Positions 47,801 through 60,012 of a stretch of 64,000 nucleotides of DNA are shown in pieces. Source of the DNA: Thamnidium elegans (Eukaryota; Mucoromycota; Mucoromycetes; Mucorales; Mucoraceae); the NCBI GenBank assembly GCA_025201345.1, contig JAIXMG010000021.1, positions 282,501-346,500 of the forward strand, given 5' to 3'. The translations under genes were made by a program, and so were the position numbers. The notes below the pieces were generated by a model. That model was given only the letters and a program-made list of their open reading frames with translations, was not told the origin of the DNA and searched no databases. Within the stretch, counting starts at the first letter, position 1; each line of letters opens with the position of its first letter.

Positions 47801-49480
47801 ATAGTAATTAATGTTGTGATATTAATGTTGCTATTAATACCATATCGAAATTTCTATCGCTTGCTTGTGTGATGCCCCCCCAATAAAAACTTGAAAAGGC
47901 AACCGCTTAATTATAGTGCTAAAAAAAAATCGAGGATCATGGGTTGTGAAAATTATGGACACAAAAATAGGTTTTCTATAATTTTGTACCATGAAAAAAG
48001 TACTTTCGCATATCAGCCAATTTTATTTAAATAAAAAAGACGTCTTTAATAAAATAGAAAACATATTTCCAGTTTATTTTTATTTCTATCCCGGTCAATA
48101 AAAACGTTTTGTATTAATCCTTTTTTTTTTTTTTTTTTTTTTTTCTTACAAAAAAATAAGCATTGTGACAAATTTTAAAGTTTACTTTCCTCGGGTCACT
48201 TATGCTATTTCGTTATGTACCGACATAGATCTCCGGAACAAGTATTCGTGTACGACTACCTCGACTCTCTATACCTAATGTGGAAGAAGAACATCCAAAA
48301 AGAAAACATTTGGCTGTTTTTTTATGCAAGTAAATAAAGTAATTCGAAATTTCTTGTCGAGTTTATTCAATTATCACGCTAATAATGACATGCGTAAGTT
48401 ACTTTTACCGTTGCCTTTCATATCAAGTATTCTCTAGTTGAGCACAGACCATCATTGGTAACTTTTTTTTTTCAAATTTTTTTTTTTAAAAAAAATTATA
48501 AATGCCAAAAATAGGTTTTTTTTTTTCTAAAACAAAGCCTTCTTAATTTTTTCCCCTTTTCTTCTTATCAGCTACTCCAATTCTCTAATTCAAGCTTAAT
48601 ACATAGTCCCGTGTACATGCGTTTTGTAAATAATTAAATTAAATATAGTACCAGTGTAACTCATATGAGTCTGAGCAAAATAGTAAGTCATGAGATGTGA
48701 GTACAAAAAAAAAAAAAAAAAAAAAAAAAAAACTGGGGCTAAATGAGAGGAATACTTGTGTTTACACCAATGTCGTTTTGAAAATCTTAAAAAGACAAAC
48801 ATTACTCGGTCCGTAATATTTTCTTAATAAATCTTCTAGTTTCACTGTACCGTTATTTAGCAAAAGTACTTTTTTAAGCTTATTTAATCCCTTCCGTATT
48901 AGTAGCGCTTTGTACTTGCAAGACCGAAACCTGTTAGTGTTTAGACTATCTTGTTACATATAGTAGTTTTCGTAATTACTAATAACTATATCCATCGGAA
49001 TTTCACAATCGATTATTTTATTAATTAAGCCTAGCTTATGATCTATTTGTTGCTACTTTAGTCAGATATAATTTCTTTTGGCCTAATTTCAGTTCCTTTC
49101 GTGCTCTAGTATGGTTATGTTTTCGTATCGAACGAATATAAATAATATGTCATGTATATAGTCTTAACTTGGGTTTCAAAAAATACAGTAACTAATTTGG
49201 TTAATCGATAATAGTAGCTGGCATTTCCTGTCTAAACTATCACAAGAAGTTCATTGAATGCTACCACAAAAGATCGTTTAGCCGATAAAATATATTCATT
49301 GGTCGTCGAAATTCCTGTTTGTCAATATACCACAGCAGAATATCTTTTTCGTTCGACTTTGTTGAAAGACTCATCTATATGCCGCAGTAAAAAAAAGAAG
49401 GAAAAAAAAAATTAAAAAAGCAAAAAAAAAAGAATAAAAAGAATAAAAGAATAAAAAGAATAAAAAAAAAGAAAAAAAAA

Positions 49481-49522
49481 AGAAAAGAAAAGAAAAGAAA
49501 AGAAAAGAAAAGAAAAGAAAAG
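49481..49522. repeat. (AAAAG)n microsatellite
   Basis: About eight AAAAG units following shorter AATAAAAAG-like units from 49431. Simple-sequence DNA, not a CRISPR or transposon structure. Confidence 0.85.
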
Positions 49523-49764
49523 AGGAGGAGCAGGTTAAACATGGTTTTTAATTTCTACATCACGTATATATTCGAATATTTAGATATAACGTTCTTTAGG
49601 TCTCATAGTTTGATTACGATAGCAGAAAGAAGGAAATCATTGTTAGAAAAAATGGTAAAATAATTAGGTAAATTTAACTAGTATTACAAAGCATGATACT
49701 ATTTTATTGATCCTGTTCATTAAATCTCTTCTATTTCTCAATAAAGTCCCCCCAAGAAAAACTC

Positions 49765-49768
<4 letters not shown>

Positions 49769-49808
<40 letters not shown>
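49769..49808. repeat. 40-nt poly-T run
   Basis: Uninterrupted intergenic T run in the gene-poor block; could be read as a poly-A tail on the minus strand, but nothing next to it resembles a retroelement. Confidence 0.85.
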
Positions 49809-49810
<2 letters not shown>

Positions 49811-50644
49811 TCATAAAATCAAACTCGACAAAATGGACAAACGCGTTTAATTTTTCGATCAAAAAAAAAACATATTACCAACTCAGAAGGATAAGGGGAC
49901 ACAGTATTTTTAGATAAACTTTTTGTGAATGGTAGTACAAGTTCCTAGCTTTTGGATAGTTGACTCGATTTTGTCGTATTTATTCGATTTGCAAGGGCAT
50001 TCTGTGCCGAATTTTTTTTCTAAATAAGGTAAAAATCTATCGTGTCATTGTGTATCTTATATTCAAGCATCAGCCATCCTTATACATATCAGGACCACCA
50101 CAAAGATCGCTCGGAATCGTGCTTCGCAACGGTCACGTAACTAACCTGGGCTAGTAACACCAAAAATGCAGGAACTGGTTTTTTTAAGCGTTTGACAATT
50201 TGCGATATTCGAAAGGGATCTCAGGAACCAATACATTGAAGTATTTGTAATTTCTGTCCTAGCTTGCTTATACGATACTTATTTGTTAGTTTGTCTTAAC
50301 CCATACTCGTGGTAGGACGTACGACCTTTTCCGACTTAATGAACATCCCCGAACTTTTAATTGAAACAAAAACCTCTTACCTAATATTCCTCAATTCAAT
50401 ACGCCCATTCTATACGTATTTTAAATCATGCCATTTTATGTCGGACGATAATCGGGGTTCTGTGTTTTTTTTACCCGTCATCTGGTACAGTTGATTCGCA
50501 AACTGTAAAAAGCTCTTATCTAAATGTCGTATTCCCGAAAACTCTCAGCTCTGGCTTCTTAAAGGTTCATTGCGTTACTTTTCAATTTCCGTACTTGTAA
50601 AGGTCCTTCTAATAAGAATAACATTTTCCTGAAGTACATTTTAG

Positions 50645-50688
<44 letters not shown>

Positions 50689-50872
50689 CCCGAAGACCTA
50701 AAACCTAAAAATTATTTTTTTTAAGATCGAATATGTAAATTAATGATTACGTATCTAACGTATACTTACAACCGAAAAAATGCTATATATTTTACCGTTC
50801 GATATATCCCGGTTTTTTTTTTTATATACCTTACCGCGTTTATTCAGGGTCACAGCTGAGTAAAGATCAACG

Positions 50873-50908
<36 letters not shown>

Positions 50909-52161
50909 GGAAAAAAAAGAGAGATACACCAATAAAGAAACATTTAAGCGAAACTGGGAGTAAAAAAAGGTATGGGCCGATTCTTTTCTTAAAAAAAGAT
51001 GATTCGTATAGTTTGATACAAAGAATACACACGATATGCTTCCGTTTTGTGTACAAAGTATTGAACACAGTGAAGGAATTCTACGTAAATTTTCTTGTTA
51101 TTTTAATGTAGCACCAAAGCCGAGAAAAAAAAAAGAGTGCTTACTAAGAGAAGAAAGGGTCGTAATAGAATTCAATTAACTAAAATACAGAATCCTTTCA
51201 ATTGCGTAGCCACCGATAAGCATCCATAGAAAAGCTGGAAATGTACTCGTAATATTTTTGTTAAACTGTATAGAAAAAACCTAACACCGCTTCCAGAACG
51301 AATATAGATGTCGGCTTGTCGGAGTAGTAGAATTATACTAGAACTGCGTTACAACAGACGAGCCAAAGTTATCATTATACGAAATACAGCAGACTATACA
51401 ACTTGTTTATTTATGAATAGAATTTAAAAGAAATATAGTTCTTTTTTATTTGGGCAAGTTTTACAATCAATAGGCGAGAAACAAAACGAATGGTTTTACC
51501 TCAGTTGTCCGAACTAAAGGGGGACCCGTCCCTGAAACAACGCGTTTAGTGAGAATTTTTGGCTTTTAAAAATAAGCCAATGCAATTGCAAGAGGGGAAA
51601 AAAATACGTTTATACAGGGCGATTGGTAATAAGATTCGTCACGTTAAGAAATTTAACGCTGTCCATATATTACAAGCCCAGGACAATTATTTCATTTTAA
51701 ACCCGAAATCATATTCCGTTGTACCAAAGACCCGGTTGAACCATGCATAAAAGTTTAAAATTACGCGTATTATTTCGTTTTTCTATTGCTTTTTTTTTAA
51801 AAAAAAAAGAAAAGAAAAGAAGAATAGAGGTACAAAAGATTGAGTAATGATACAAATCGAGATGTCACAAATTAAATAAAATATTCAGATGTGTGGATAT
51901 TAAGCCAATTACTAATGTACTACGTACCCTTCACTTTTTTTTTATTGTAACCCAAATATGGAGAAAAAATGCTAAAAGAAAAATTTCATAAAGTAAAAAA
52001 TACTAGTTCTCGAAGCAACGAAAAAGTTCTTTTGATTCATTTTAGTTACCTGGTACCATGCTATTGTTTTAATTAATAAAATAGCGACATATAGACTAAC
52101 TACGTTGATAAATGCCATCTATTTTAAGAAACTTATATTATGCTATTGTACCAAAAAAAAA

Positions 52162-52193
<32 letters not shown>

Positions 52194-52885
52194 TAAAATT
52201 GTTCTTTTTTATATATTTGACCGAGCGGTAATTTACTAGAATACGTTTTTAAAATAATAGGAATAGTAGAAATCAGTCAAAGAGTTTAGACGTAATCGGA
52301 AAAACTTTTTTTATATATATTAAGAATAGTAACATTCCAAATCGCTCTAAAATATTAGACTAAACTTCAAAATTTCTTTTATATAATTCTAAAAAATGAT
52401 CGCTCTATATCACATGCTAGAAAGTTCTACATGAAGAAGAAAACGTAACGTCAATTAATTAGTAGCCAAAAGCAGTTTTAAGAGGATATCTAAGGAGTAA
52501 CATGCTTCCGCTTTCAATTTATCGGATGTTTGAATAATTTTGGATGTACATATTTTCTCTTGAACTTTTTACATAAAAAAAGTTGAAGCGACCTTGTTGG
52601 CGTGTTAAAATATAAGTAGTAACAATAAGTGTAACTAGAACATGTATAAAAATGATTAAATAGATCGCCTAAGCATATTTTATCATATATTACTTTTCTC
52701 TTCATTTTTACCACGAAATATTTCTTTTTTAAACGTGTAAATCCCCCCCTTTTTTTTTCTACTATTTAACACGGCTTATTCAATAGCGAAATAAGCAAAT
52801 CGAGATCATGCAACGAAAAACAAATTGCAATTCTGAGGCTTTGATATACCTGCCTTTGGTCTTTACGTTCTGAGCTTGCAGAATA

Positions 52886-53314
52886 GTGTGGCTATCTCTG
52901 ACAATTGTGCTTCTTGCGAGCTACCAACGGAATCCCTTTGCGTTACATTGCGGAAATTGCAAACCATGCTGTAGCAAACAGTTACAGCCATTACTAACTT
53001 GGAGAATGTCTCACGTTGTTAATCAAAGGGTCCATACTCATTCCCACAGACAGTTCCCTACTTTACTTACTGATAGCTTGCAAATCAATCCCGAGATAAA
53101 ACTTAATGCGGATCACATACCTGATTATGATGAACCGGCAGCTCACTTTTCTGAGCCGCTTGTCCTTCTTCCTCTAATTGTAATTCCAAAAAAAAAATTG
53201 AATTCTATTTCCTGGCTAGTATCACATTTAGTCTCTGTATTTAATTTTTCTCTTAGTGGATCAATAAAGTTTACACTTAATTCAAAAAAAAAAATCCAAA
53301 ACCTTGAATTTTAA
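52886..53314 (+). CDS. Doubtful 142-aa reading frame
   Basis: The longest plain frame in the gene-poor block. I do not recognise it. It begins MWLSLTIVLLASYQ, which looks like a signal peptide, and continues with LHCGNCKPCCSKQLQP (four Cys) and a polar Pro-rich stretch IPDYDEPAAHFSEPLVLLPL. The last 35 residues come from AT-rich, partly homopolymer DNA and look non-coding. The GC level is higher than its surroundings and there is no intron. It may be a decayed or lineage-specific secreted protein, or chance. Confidence 0.2.
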   Translation: MWLSLTIVLLASYQRNPFALHCGNCKPCCSKQLQPLLTWRMSHVVNQRVHTHSHRQFPTLLTDSLQINPEIKLNADHIPDYDEPAAHFSEPLVLLPLIVIPKKKLNSISWLVSHLVSVFNFSLSGSIKFTLNSKKKIQNLEF

Positions 53315-54290
53315 ACGCAGATCATTGTATTATTTTTAGCGGTTCTAAACCTTTGACTTGGTTCAGCTCTTAGGCCTCTAATATTATTGTTGCTGCCCTT
53401 CTATCCCTTCCCCTCTATACCATATTTTCCTTTTTAACATCAAAAGGTTTTACCTTCACTTTCTTTAAACTTTTTGCAAAAGTCGAATTATAAAATACCG
53501 CCTGTGTTATTTATGTATCGGAATTCTTGTCATAAGAATGAGACAGCAGAACTTTATTAATTAAAATAGTTTAAAGCACAAGAGCCTGGCTTGTACAATA
53601 TCCCTTTTTAAAGTATAAAGTTAAAGTCCATCAAATGTGACAGAATTGACAATTTAGTAGAAGATATATATATAAAAAAAAAAGGATCGATTTGTAAATG
53701 ATTATTTTTTTGTGTCTAAAACAATCAAAATGTTTCGTGCTTTGTAGGGTGTAACATGTCAGAGATCGGACATGTATTAAGACAATAAGAAGATATTTTT
53801 GTCATTTTAACAATAACTCGACTCGGAAACCTATCGCTTTTGGATATTCAGCTACCATTCAATTGGTTCTTTATATATTTAAAAACTTCCCGGCATTGGT
53901 GCTCAATCAGATGATAGTCTATGTACTAAACTTAAATTAAAGCCAAGGGCAATTTAAAGTGCCTTTTACTAGAGAAACAGAGCTACACCGATACAGACTT
54001 AATCAGTTGATGTACTAGGATTAAAACGAGTACAGCTCTAAAATGTTAATATAGCAAAGCCACTTGCGGATAAATATCGTGCTATCTCGTATTAGGAAAT
54101 AAACATGTCGATTTGAGCTGAATATAAACATTTATGTGAAGGTAGATAACATTTAATTATAATAGTTATGAATTACTCTGTGTTATAAAAAAATTTTTTT
54201 AAAAAAAATATATACAACGCAGAAGCAAAGATAGGTATCTGGGGGGGGGGTTAAATAAAATACAATTGAGATACATTATTAATATAGGAG

Positions 54291-57200
54291 TTATACATCT
54301 GATAACGACTTTCTTTCTTTCTTTTCATTTGTTTCCAATTGAATTTGCATAGCGTCCATTTTTAACATCAAGTCTTCAATTTCTATATCAGTAACAGAGG
54401 TTGCGTTTCCTTCTATACGCTTCTTACAGGTATTTAAAGCAATTTCAGTAATCTTGTACTTGTTTTCTAGCACAAAAATCAAAGTCTTGTGAGCTTTTAA
54501 ATCTTGATGAGCTATCGATAATCTTGCTTGAAGTGCATGTCGATTCTTGTCGTATTGGAATGCCAAGTCAGGTCCTGAAAGTGGGGTAGTCTCTTGTACT
54601 TCTTCGTGAGAAATGACAGTAGGAGGTTTGATACCACTTCCATTACTGAAATTAGTAGGAGGACGAAGGAATGAATTTCGAATAGATGGAGATGATGTTA
54701 CGGAAGAATTGTTACTGTGAATACCACTATTGTGAATACTGTTTCCATGATCGATTGTATTAGGTGACATCATGCTATCAGGAGAATTCATGGGACTACA
54801 TTCTTTCGCTTTCATAATACCCAATTCGCTTTCTAATCCACTATTAAGAGAAATCATTTCAAGAATATCGTTTGAAAATCTCTTTGCTTCCACCTTGATT
54901 TTTTTATACTGTTCAGTTAGTTGTTCTTCTAAACTAACCACGCTCTTCATAATAATTCTGTGCTCAGGATTACTATTGACATTATTATTATTGGCTGCTG
55001 CTGCATATTTTGCTTCACTGCCTTTAAGCCTTTTAATTTCTTTTAAAACTACAGTCAGATTCCTTAATTCACTCTTGTAGAAAAGGAGTTGCATTTCATA
55101 TTTTCCATGAATATCAATCATTGTTACTGGCCCTTTGAGTGCAAATTCGTCTGTTTCTTCTTCATCGTGCATTTGAATAGCTTGCTGTAATCCGACTTCA
55201 GCTTTTAATTGTTGGTATTTCTTTTGTAAAACATCCAAGCTATGTAAAATGAATTCATGATCTGCTTGATTTATAGCATCTTGCGGTAAATCATCCGAAT
55301 TAGAGATTTCAAGCGTCTTTAAGGTCTTTTCAACCTCTGCAGATTCTTGATGTTCTTCTGACATTTGTCTAAAGATATTTTCTCGCTTGGACGACATTTC
55401 CAGTTCGTATTCCAAGTGTTGAATAGACTCGCGAAGTAATTGAAGTTCCTCAGCATTTTCCGGCTTTTGTTGAGGTTGAAGACCATCGGCATGTTCAAGT
55501 GCTTCTTGATATCTTAACAAAACTTCGTCTAATTCCTTTAAAGTATCTTGATGCTCTTGGTTTAAATTTGCAAATCTTATTTCTAAATCTGCAATTCGCA
55601 TATCCTTATCATCGTTCTTCTTTTCATCTAAAGAAGCAGCTACAGCAATAATAGTAGATTCTTCTTCTTTATCTGTTTGATTTTTTTTTATTTCAAGTAA
55701 TAATTGATTGACTTGATCTTGTAATCTTTGACGTTCCTTTTCACCAGACTCATGTTTTTCATGAAGTGTTGTAAGTTCTTGATCTGCAATTTCCTTTTCT
55801 TCTTTGTTTTCAGTTATTTCTTCCTTGCTTGTTTCAACCAAAGTACTCAACTTTTCTTTTAATGCAGTCCGTTCAGCTTCACTTGCAGTTAAACGAGCTT
55901 CCAAATCATGAATATAATGTTCGGTATTTTCATCAACTTCTTTTAACTTTAGAATTTTGCTTCTTAATTCACTCATCATTTCTCTATCATGCACCATTTC
56001 TTCTACAGTAGTCATCAGCTTCTTTTCTAACTCGGTCACATACGCTTCATCTTTTTCTTGTCTCTCTAATAACTTTACAATTTTTATTTTCAGTTCACGG
56101 ATGGTCTTTTCTTGAGAATCTATTACGATCTCACACTGATCGATTTTAGCTTGTTGTTCCTCAAATCCTTGATCCGAGTGACTTAATGCAGCGCGAATCA
56201 TAGCCAGCTGTGACTCTAAACCAGATATACTCTTTTCATATTCTTCAATAACAGGTTCAACCAAATGTTGAAAATCAAAATCGGAAGGATTATTATTATT
56301 TCGCTCATGATGCATACGAACCAGTTCCTTTTCAACCAATACATTTCGTTCTCTTAAAAAGTCGCCTACGCCTTGTAATTCCTCTACTTGAGTTTGTAAC
56401 TCTGCGATCATGACATGTTGTTCGTGATACAAATCATCAAAATCAGGATTAGCAGTAGGACTACCAGTGGAAGAAATATCATCGCTGAAATCAGATAAAA
56501 GTCTGTTATTTGTATGATGATTGTTATTTTCCATCATCATATTCATTTTTGTTGGTGTATTATTTGATGCAGTAGTGGCGGTTCCAGTTGTTTTTGCAAG
56601 TCGAAGTTCGTTTTTTAATTTTGAGATGGTAGTTCTTAATAGATCCATGTTGTCGGTCGTCATCCATTCCTCCATTTCATTCTTTTCCATTTTATTTTTA
56701 ATGTTTCGAGCTCGATTTGCATATTGTAATGTATTTAAAGTTTCTGATAAGTTGGATTCTGCAGGACTTACACAAGCAATCATTAACGTCATGGCACTAC
56801 CGCCTAGTGAATCTTGAAGTAATCGTGTCAGCTTGGAGTCACGGTAAGGTACATGTGTACTCTTTTTTGATGGATCACCAAGTGCAGAAATAACATTTCC
56901 TAGCGCTAACAAACCGGCATTAATATTGATACCTTCTTTTCTTCTATCACCTTCCGCTGCTGTTCTTTTCAACTACAAAAAAAAAAAAAAAAAATTTTTT
57001 AGTAACATTATTCGAATTTTTAATTTAAATGATAAACTTACTCTTTCACTACCAGCTAAATCAACAAAGTGAAATTTAGAGTTTGTGATCACCCAATCAC
57101 CATCTTCGCTAGGATTATTATTAGGTCCCTTTGCAGTAGTTGATAATCGTTGTTGTTGTTTAGATTGTTGAAGTTTAGAAGGTACAGGACTTGCTGCTCT

Positions 57201-58273
57201 GCTGGACGTAGGCGACGAAGGAACCCATTTCTCTTGCTTTAAAGTAACCGAAAAAATGGCATGAGATCTAGAAGATACATCATTCATATCAGTCGAACCA
57301 GTAGCACGATTTTCAGTACCTTGTTGAAGAAAGCTATAAAAAAAAAAAAAAACTTACATTGTCAATAATTTCTCTCTTGCACACGAACAAGTATATACAT
57401 TACCATAAAACATCATCTGTATTATTTACAGTTAATTCTTTTACACCGGTCCAATAAATATGCCCTTTTGTATCTTCTCTAATGTTCACAGGTGGTTTTT
57501 CAGAAGGTGGTGCCGAGTTAAGTAAATCGATCAACTCTTCATTATAAATCTCGACAAATGATACTTTAACTGAATAACGATATGTTGATTTTTGTTGAGG
57601 TTGATGATGTACCTGTGATACAGGACGTAAGGTACGTTGGTTTCTCACGCTATTATCGTTATTGACAGAAGATGATGCAGAAGTGCTATCATTTTGTTGT
57701 TGTTGTTGTTGGTGTAATAAATCAAATAAAAGAGACATCGCTCTAGGTACAATACCGATTTGTTCCGGGTCTGGCAATCCTGTATGTTGTGCTGTACCCA
57801 TCGTATATGTCTTTCCAGAAGATGTTTGACCCTACAATAAAAACAAGATTAATTCTTGACACTTTATATAAACAAATCCAATGTTATTTACATAAGCCAA
57901 CATGGTAACATTGTAACCTAAGCCCAAAATAGTTAATAATAATGATAAAAAAGGGACAAGTTATATTATTTACCTTCAACAAATTTTTGGACAGGTCTCT
58001 GTCCAAGTGCAGCGAATATGTCACTTTGGTAAGTATCATTACCAAATACATGATCATAAGTAAAGTACTTGTTCTGAGGAACAATCTGAACATGTTTTTC
58101 TTGAGCTCTCAAGACATCACCAGCATATCGTGGTTGACTTCGATCTCTTTCTGTTAAAGGTCTTATACGAATGGCTAATAAAAAAAAATTGGTATTAGAA
58201 AGAAGAAAAGAAAGGAAAAAAGTAGATGAGTAAACAACAAATGGAATACATTACCTACTTGGATAGCCGCCAT
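54291..58273 (-). CDS. Kinesin-4-like motor protein
   Basis: Microtubule motor of the kinesin-4 (KIF4/KIF21-like) type. Six exons on the minus strand: 58255-58273, 57974-58174, 57892-57917, 57404-57831, 57042-57333 and 54291-56972, total 1215 aa. The N-terminal motor spans residues 1 to about 416: [12 protein letters not shown]-loop GQTSSGKT (83-90), [11 protein letters not shown] (switch I), DLAGSERLKRT (switch II), and [16 protein letters not shown], ending [16 protein letters not shown]. Two Ser/Gln/Pro-rich insertions interrupt the motor, one before [15 protein letters not shown] and one before [11 protein letters not shown]. Coiled coil fills most of residues 430-1200, with Ser/Asn-rich breaks near 980-1050. 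The shape fits fungal kinesin-4 proteins; no DNA-binding Cys cluster like that of chromokinesin KIF4 is seen. Confidence 0.9.
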
Positions 58274-58627
58274 CTGTGCTTGGCTGTCTTTCATCGTTAA
58301 TCGTAATCAAATAAAAAGAAACAAGATAATATTATTATTATTATTTTTTTTTTCGTTATTTAAGGTAAACAATAACAAGAAGAAAAAAAAGGAGGAGAAA
58401 ATTTAATCAGGTGTTTTACAGTTACGCAGAATTGAAATAAGTTGTACAGGAAATTTTTTTTTTTAGTATTTGTTTCTGCAATTAAATGAATAACTGACAG
58501 CAACTTAATAATGATTTTGGTTACACCTACTAAAAAACCGTACATATAAGGGGGGAATAACAAAATACCCAAAAAGAATATGTAAAAAAAAAGAAAAAAG
58601 ACAAGTTTTTATTTTAAGATATTAAAT

Positions 58628-60012
58628 TTAAGCGGAATGAAGAGTTTCCAAGAACTTCTTGGAAGCAGCAGTGGAAGCACCACGCTTCTTTTGGACCTTG
58701 GTGACCTTACCGGCAGCAGCCTTCTCAGACTTGACGAGCTCAGCACGACGAAGGACTTGAGCATAAGGGTTAAGACGGTTCATGACACCTTGGTTCTTGA
58801 GAGGGTTCTTCTTTTGAGTGAAAGGACGCTTGTGATGCTTGTTACCAGCGGGACGAACAACAGATTGGATTTCGTCAGAGTTGATAAGACGAGCAACATC
58901 GGGGTTAGTCATGATGTGAGCGGGCAAGACATAGTCCTTCTTTAAGGTAGCAGGAGCTTCATAAGTACCATAAAGTTCATCAAGAAGAGCGATGGCAGAT
59001 TGAGTCCAGATAATGAAACGACCTAAATGTCCACCAGGAGCGAGTTGCAAGAGGTTAAGACGACGAACATTAACGAGCTCAAGACCGGGCAAGTTACGGA
59101 AAGCCTTGACAAGACCGTTATCCTCGTTATAGATGACAAGAGGACCACGACGTTGTCTGTGACGACGGTTACGGAGCTTACCTTGACCGGCACGGAGCTT
59201 ACGAGAGTTAGAGACCTTGACAACATCAGAGTATGCGTTAAGAGACTTTAACAAAGCAACGGCTTGCTTGGTCTTGGTCAACTTCTCCATAGAATCAGCA
59301 ACAACAAGAGGAACCTCCTCAATCTTTTCAACACGATGACCACGAGCCATAACCAAAGAGGGAAGTGCGGAAGCAGCTAAAGCAGAGGCAGTAGCGAAAC
59401 GCTTTTGGTTAAGGTTAGTCTTGACATGCCACTTTCTCCAGGTCTTGGTAGGAGCGAACATACGACCACCACGACACATGTTACCGAAAGCAGCTTGACC
59501 AGCACGGTGAGTACCGGAACCGTTAACACGAGGAATACGAGCAACAGCACGACCGGTACCCCAAGACTCAGCAGAGGTTTGCTCACCAGCATTATCAGCA
59601 ACGGCATAAGCTTGACGCTTGTTCTTGGCCATGTTGGTGTGAACGAAACCGACAATATCGGGACGAATGGGAGCCTTGAAGACAGCAGGGAGGGGGACAG
59701 TAGCAGAGACAGTCTTACCGCACTCGGCGTAAACGTTGAGAACAGGTCTGGCAGCGGACTACAGTTTTTTTTTTAAAAAAAAAGAAGATTAGTTTATCAT
59801 GTCAAGTATTGACAACATTTTTCGGATCAAGAAATCATTCATTCAACAATTTTGGTTCATGTAATCAATCGTAAATGCATAAAAAAAAAAGGGGGGGGGG
59901 GACATGTCGAAATATCGATTAAAATTGATTCCGAGAATAATTGTTGAATGGATGATTGATGATTCTATAATGTATGACTCGCTGTGCTTTTTAAAAAAGT
60001 GATAATTACCAT
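58628..60012 (-). CDS. RPL4: 60S ribosomal protein uL4 (L4)
   Basis: Large-subunit ribosomal protein lining the exit tunnel. The main exon is 58628-59758. Proposed exon 1 is the single codon ATG at 60010-60012, joined across a 251-bp intron to give [16 protein letters not shown], in total 377 aa. The ATG is followed at once by GTAATT, a good donor, and preceded by a pyrimidine-rich leader. Family blocks: [68 protein letters not shown], and the basic tail with [20 protein letters not shown]. Codon use is strongly biased, as in eL20. The intron carries a 19-bp inverted repeat. It is divergent from the AMSH-type gene. Confidence 0.95.
59833..59957. repeat. 19-bp inverted repeat in the uL4 intron
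   Basis: Arms at 59833-59851 (AATCATTCATTCAACAATT) and 59939-59957 match as inverted copies at 18 of 19 positions, the one mismatch being able to pair as G-U in one strand. The 87-nt loop holds an A run and ten G. On the uL4 transcript this would form a long hairpin inside intron 1. Confidence 0.8.

Larger units (their letters stand above)
47204..54290. other. Gene-poor block of about 7 kb
   Basis: No gene recognised with confidence between the TALE gene start and the kinesin stop. It contains T(n)A(n) blocks (47770-47801, 50647-50685, 50873-50908), a 40-nt T run at 49769-49808, an (AAAAG)n array, AT dinucleotide stretches near 52162-52192, and short frames. Parts (49000-49380, 50050-50640, 51080-51780, 52790-53310) are less AT-rich and look like old unique sequence, possibly decayed genes or elements. 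No terminal repeats, transposase, integrase or reverse-transcriptase motif was found. Confidence 0.5.

Noticed and set aside
49431..49522. Regular A/G-rich repeats resembling an array
   Set aside because: Units are 5-9 bp with no spacers; a microsatellite, not CRISPR.
49960..50154. 64-codon frame in the gene-poor block
   Set aside because: Begins in AT-rich DNA and has no recognisable domain.
51559..51750. 63-codon frame in the gene-poor block
   Set aside because: Basic and plausible in composition, but isolated, short and without start context, introns or homology.
59405..59776. Long plus-strand frame opposite uL4
   Set aside because: Antisense shadow of a strongly codon-biased ribosomal-protein exon.
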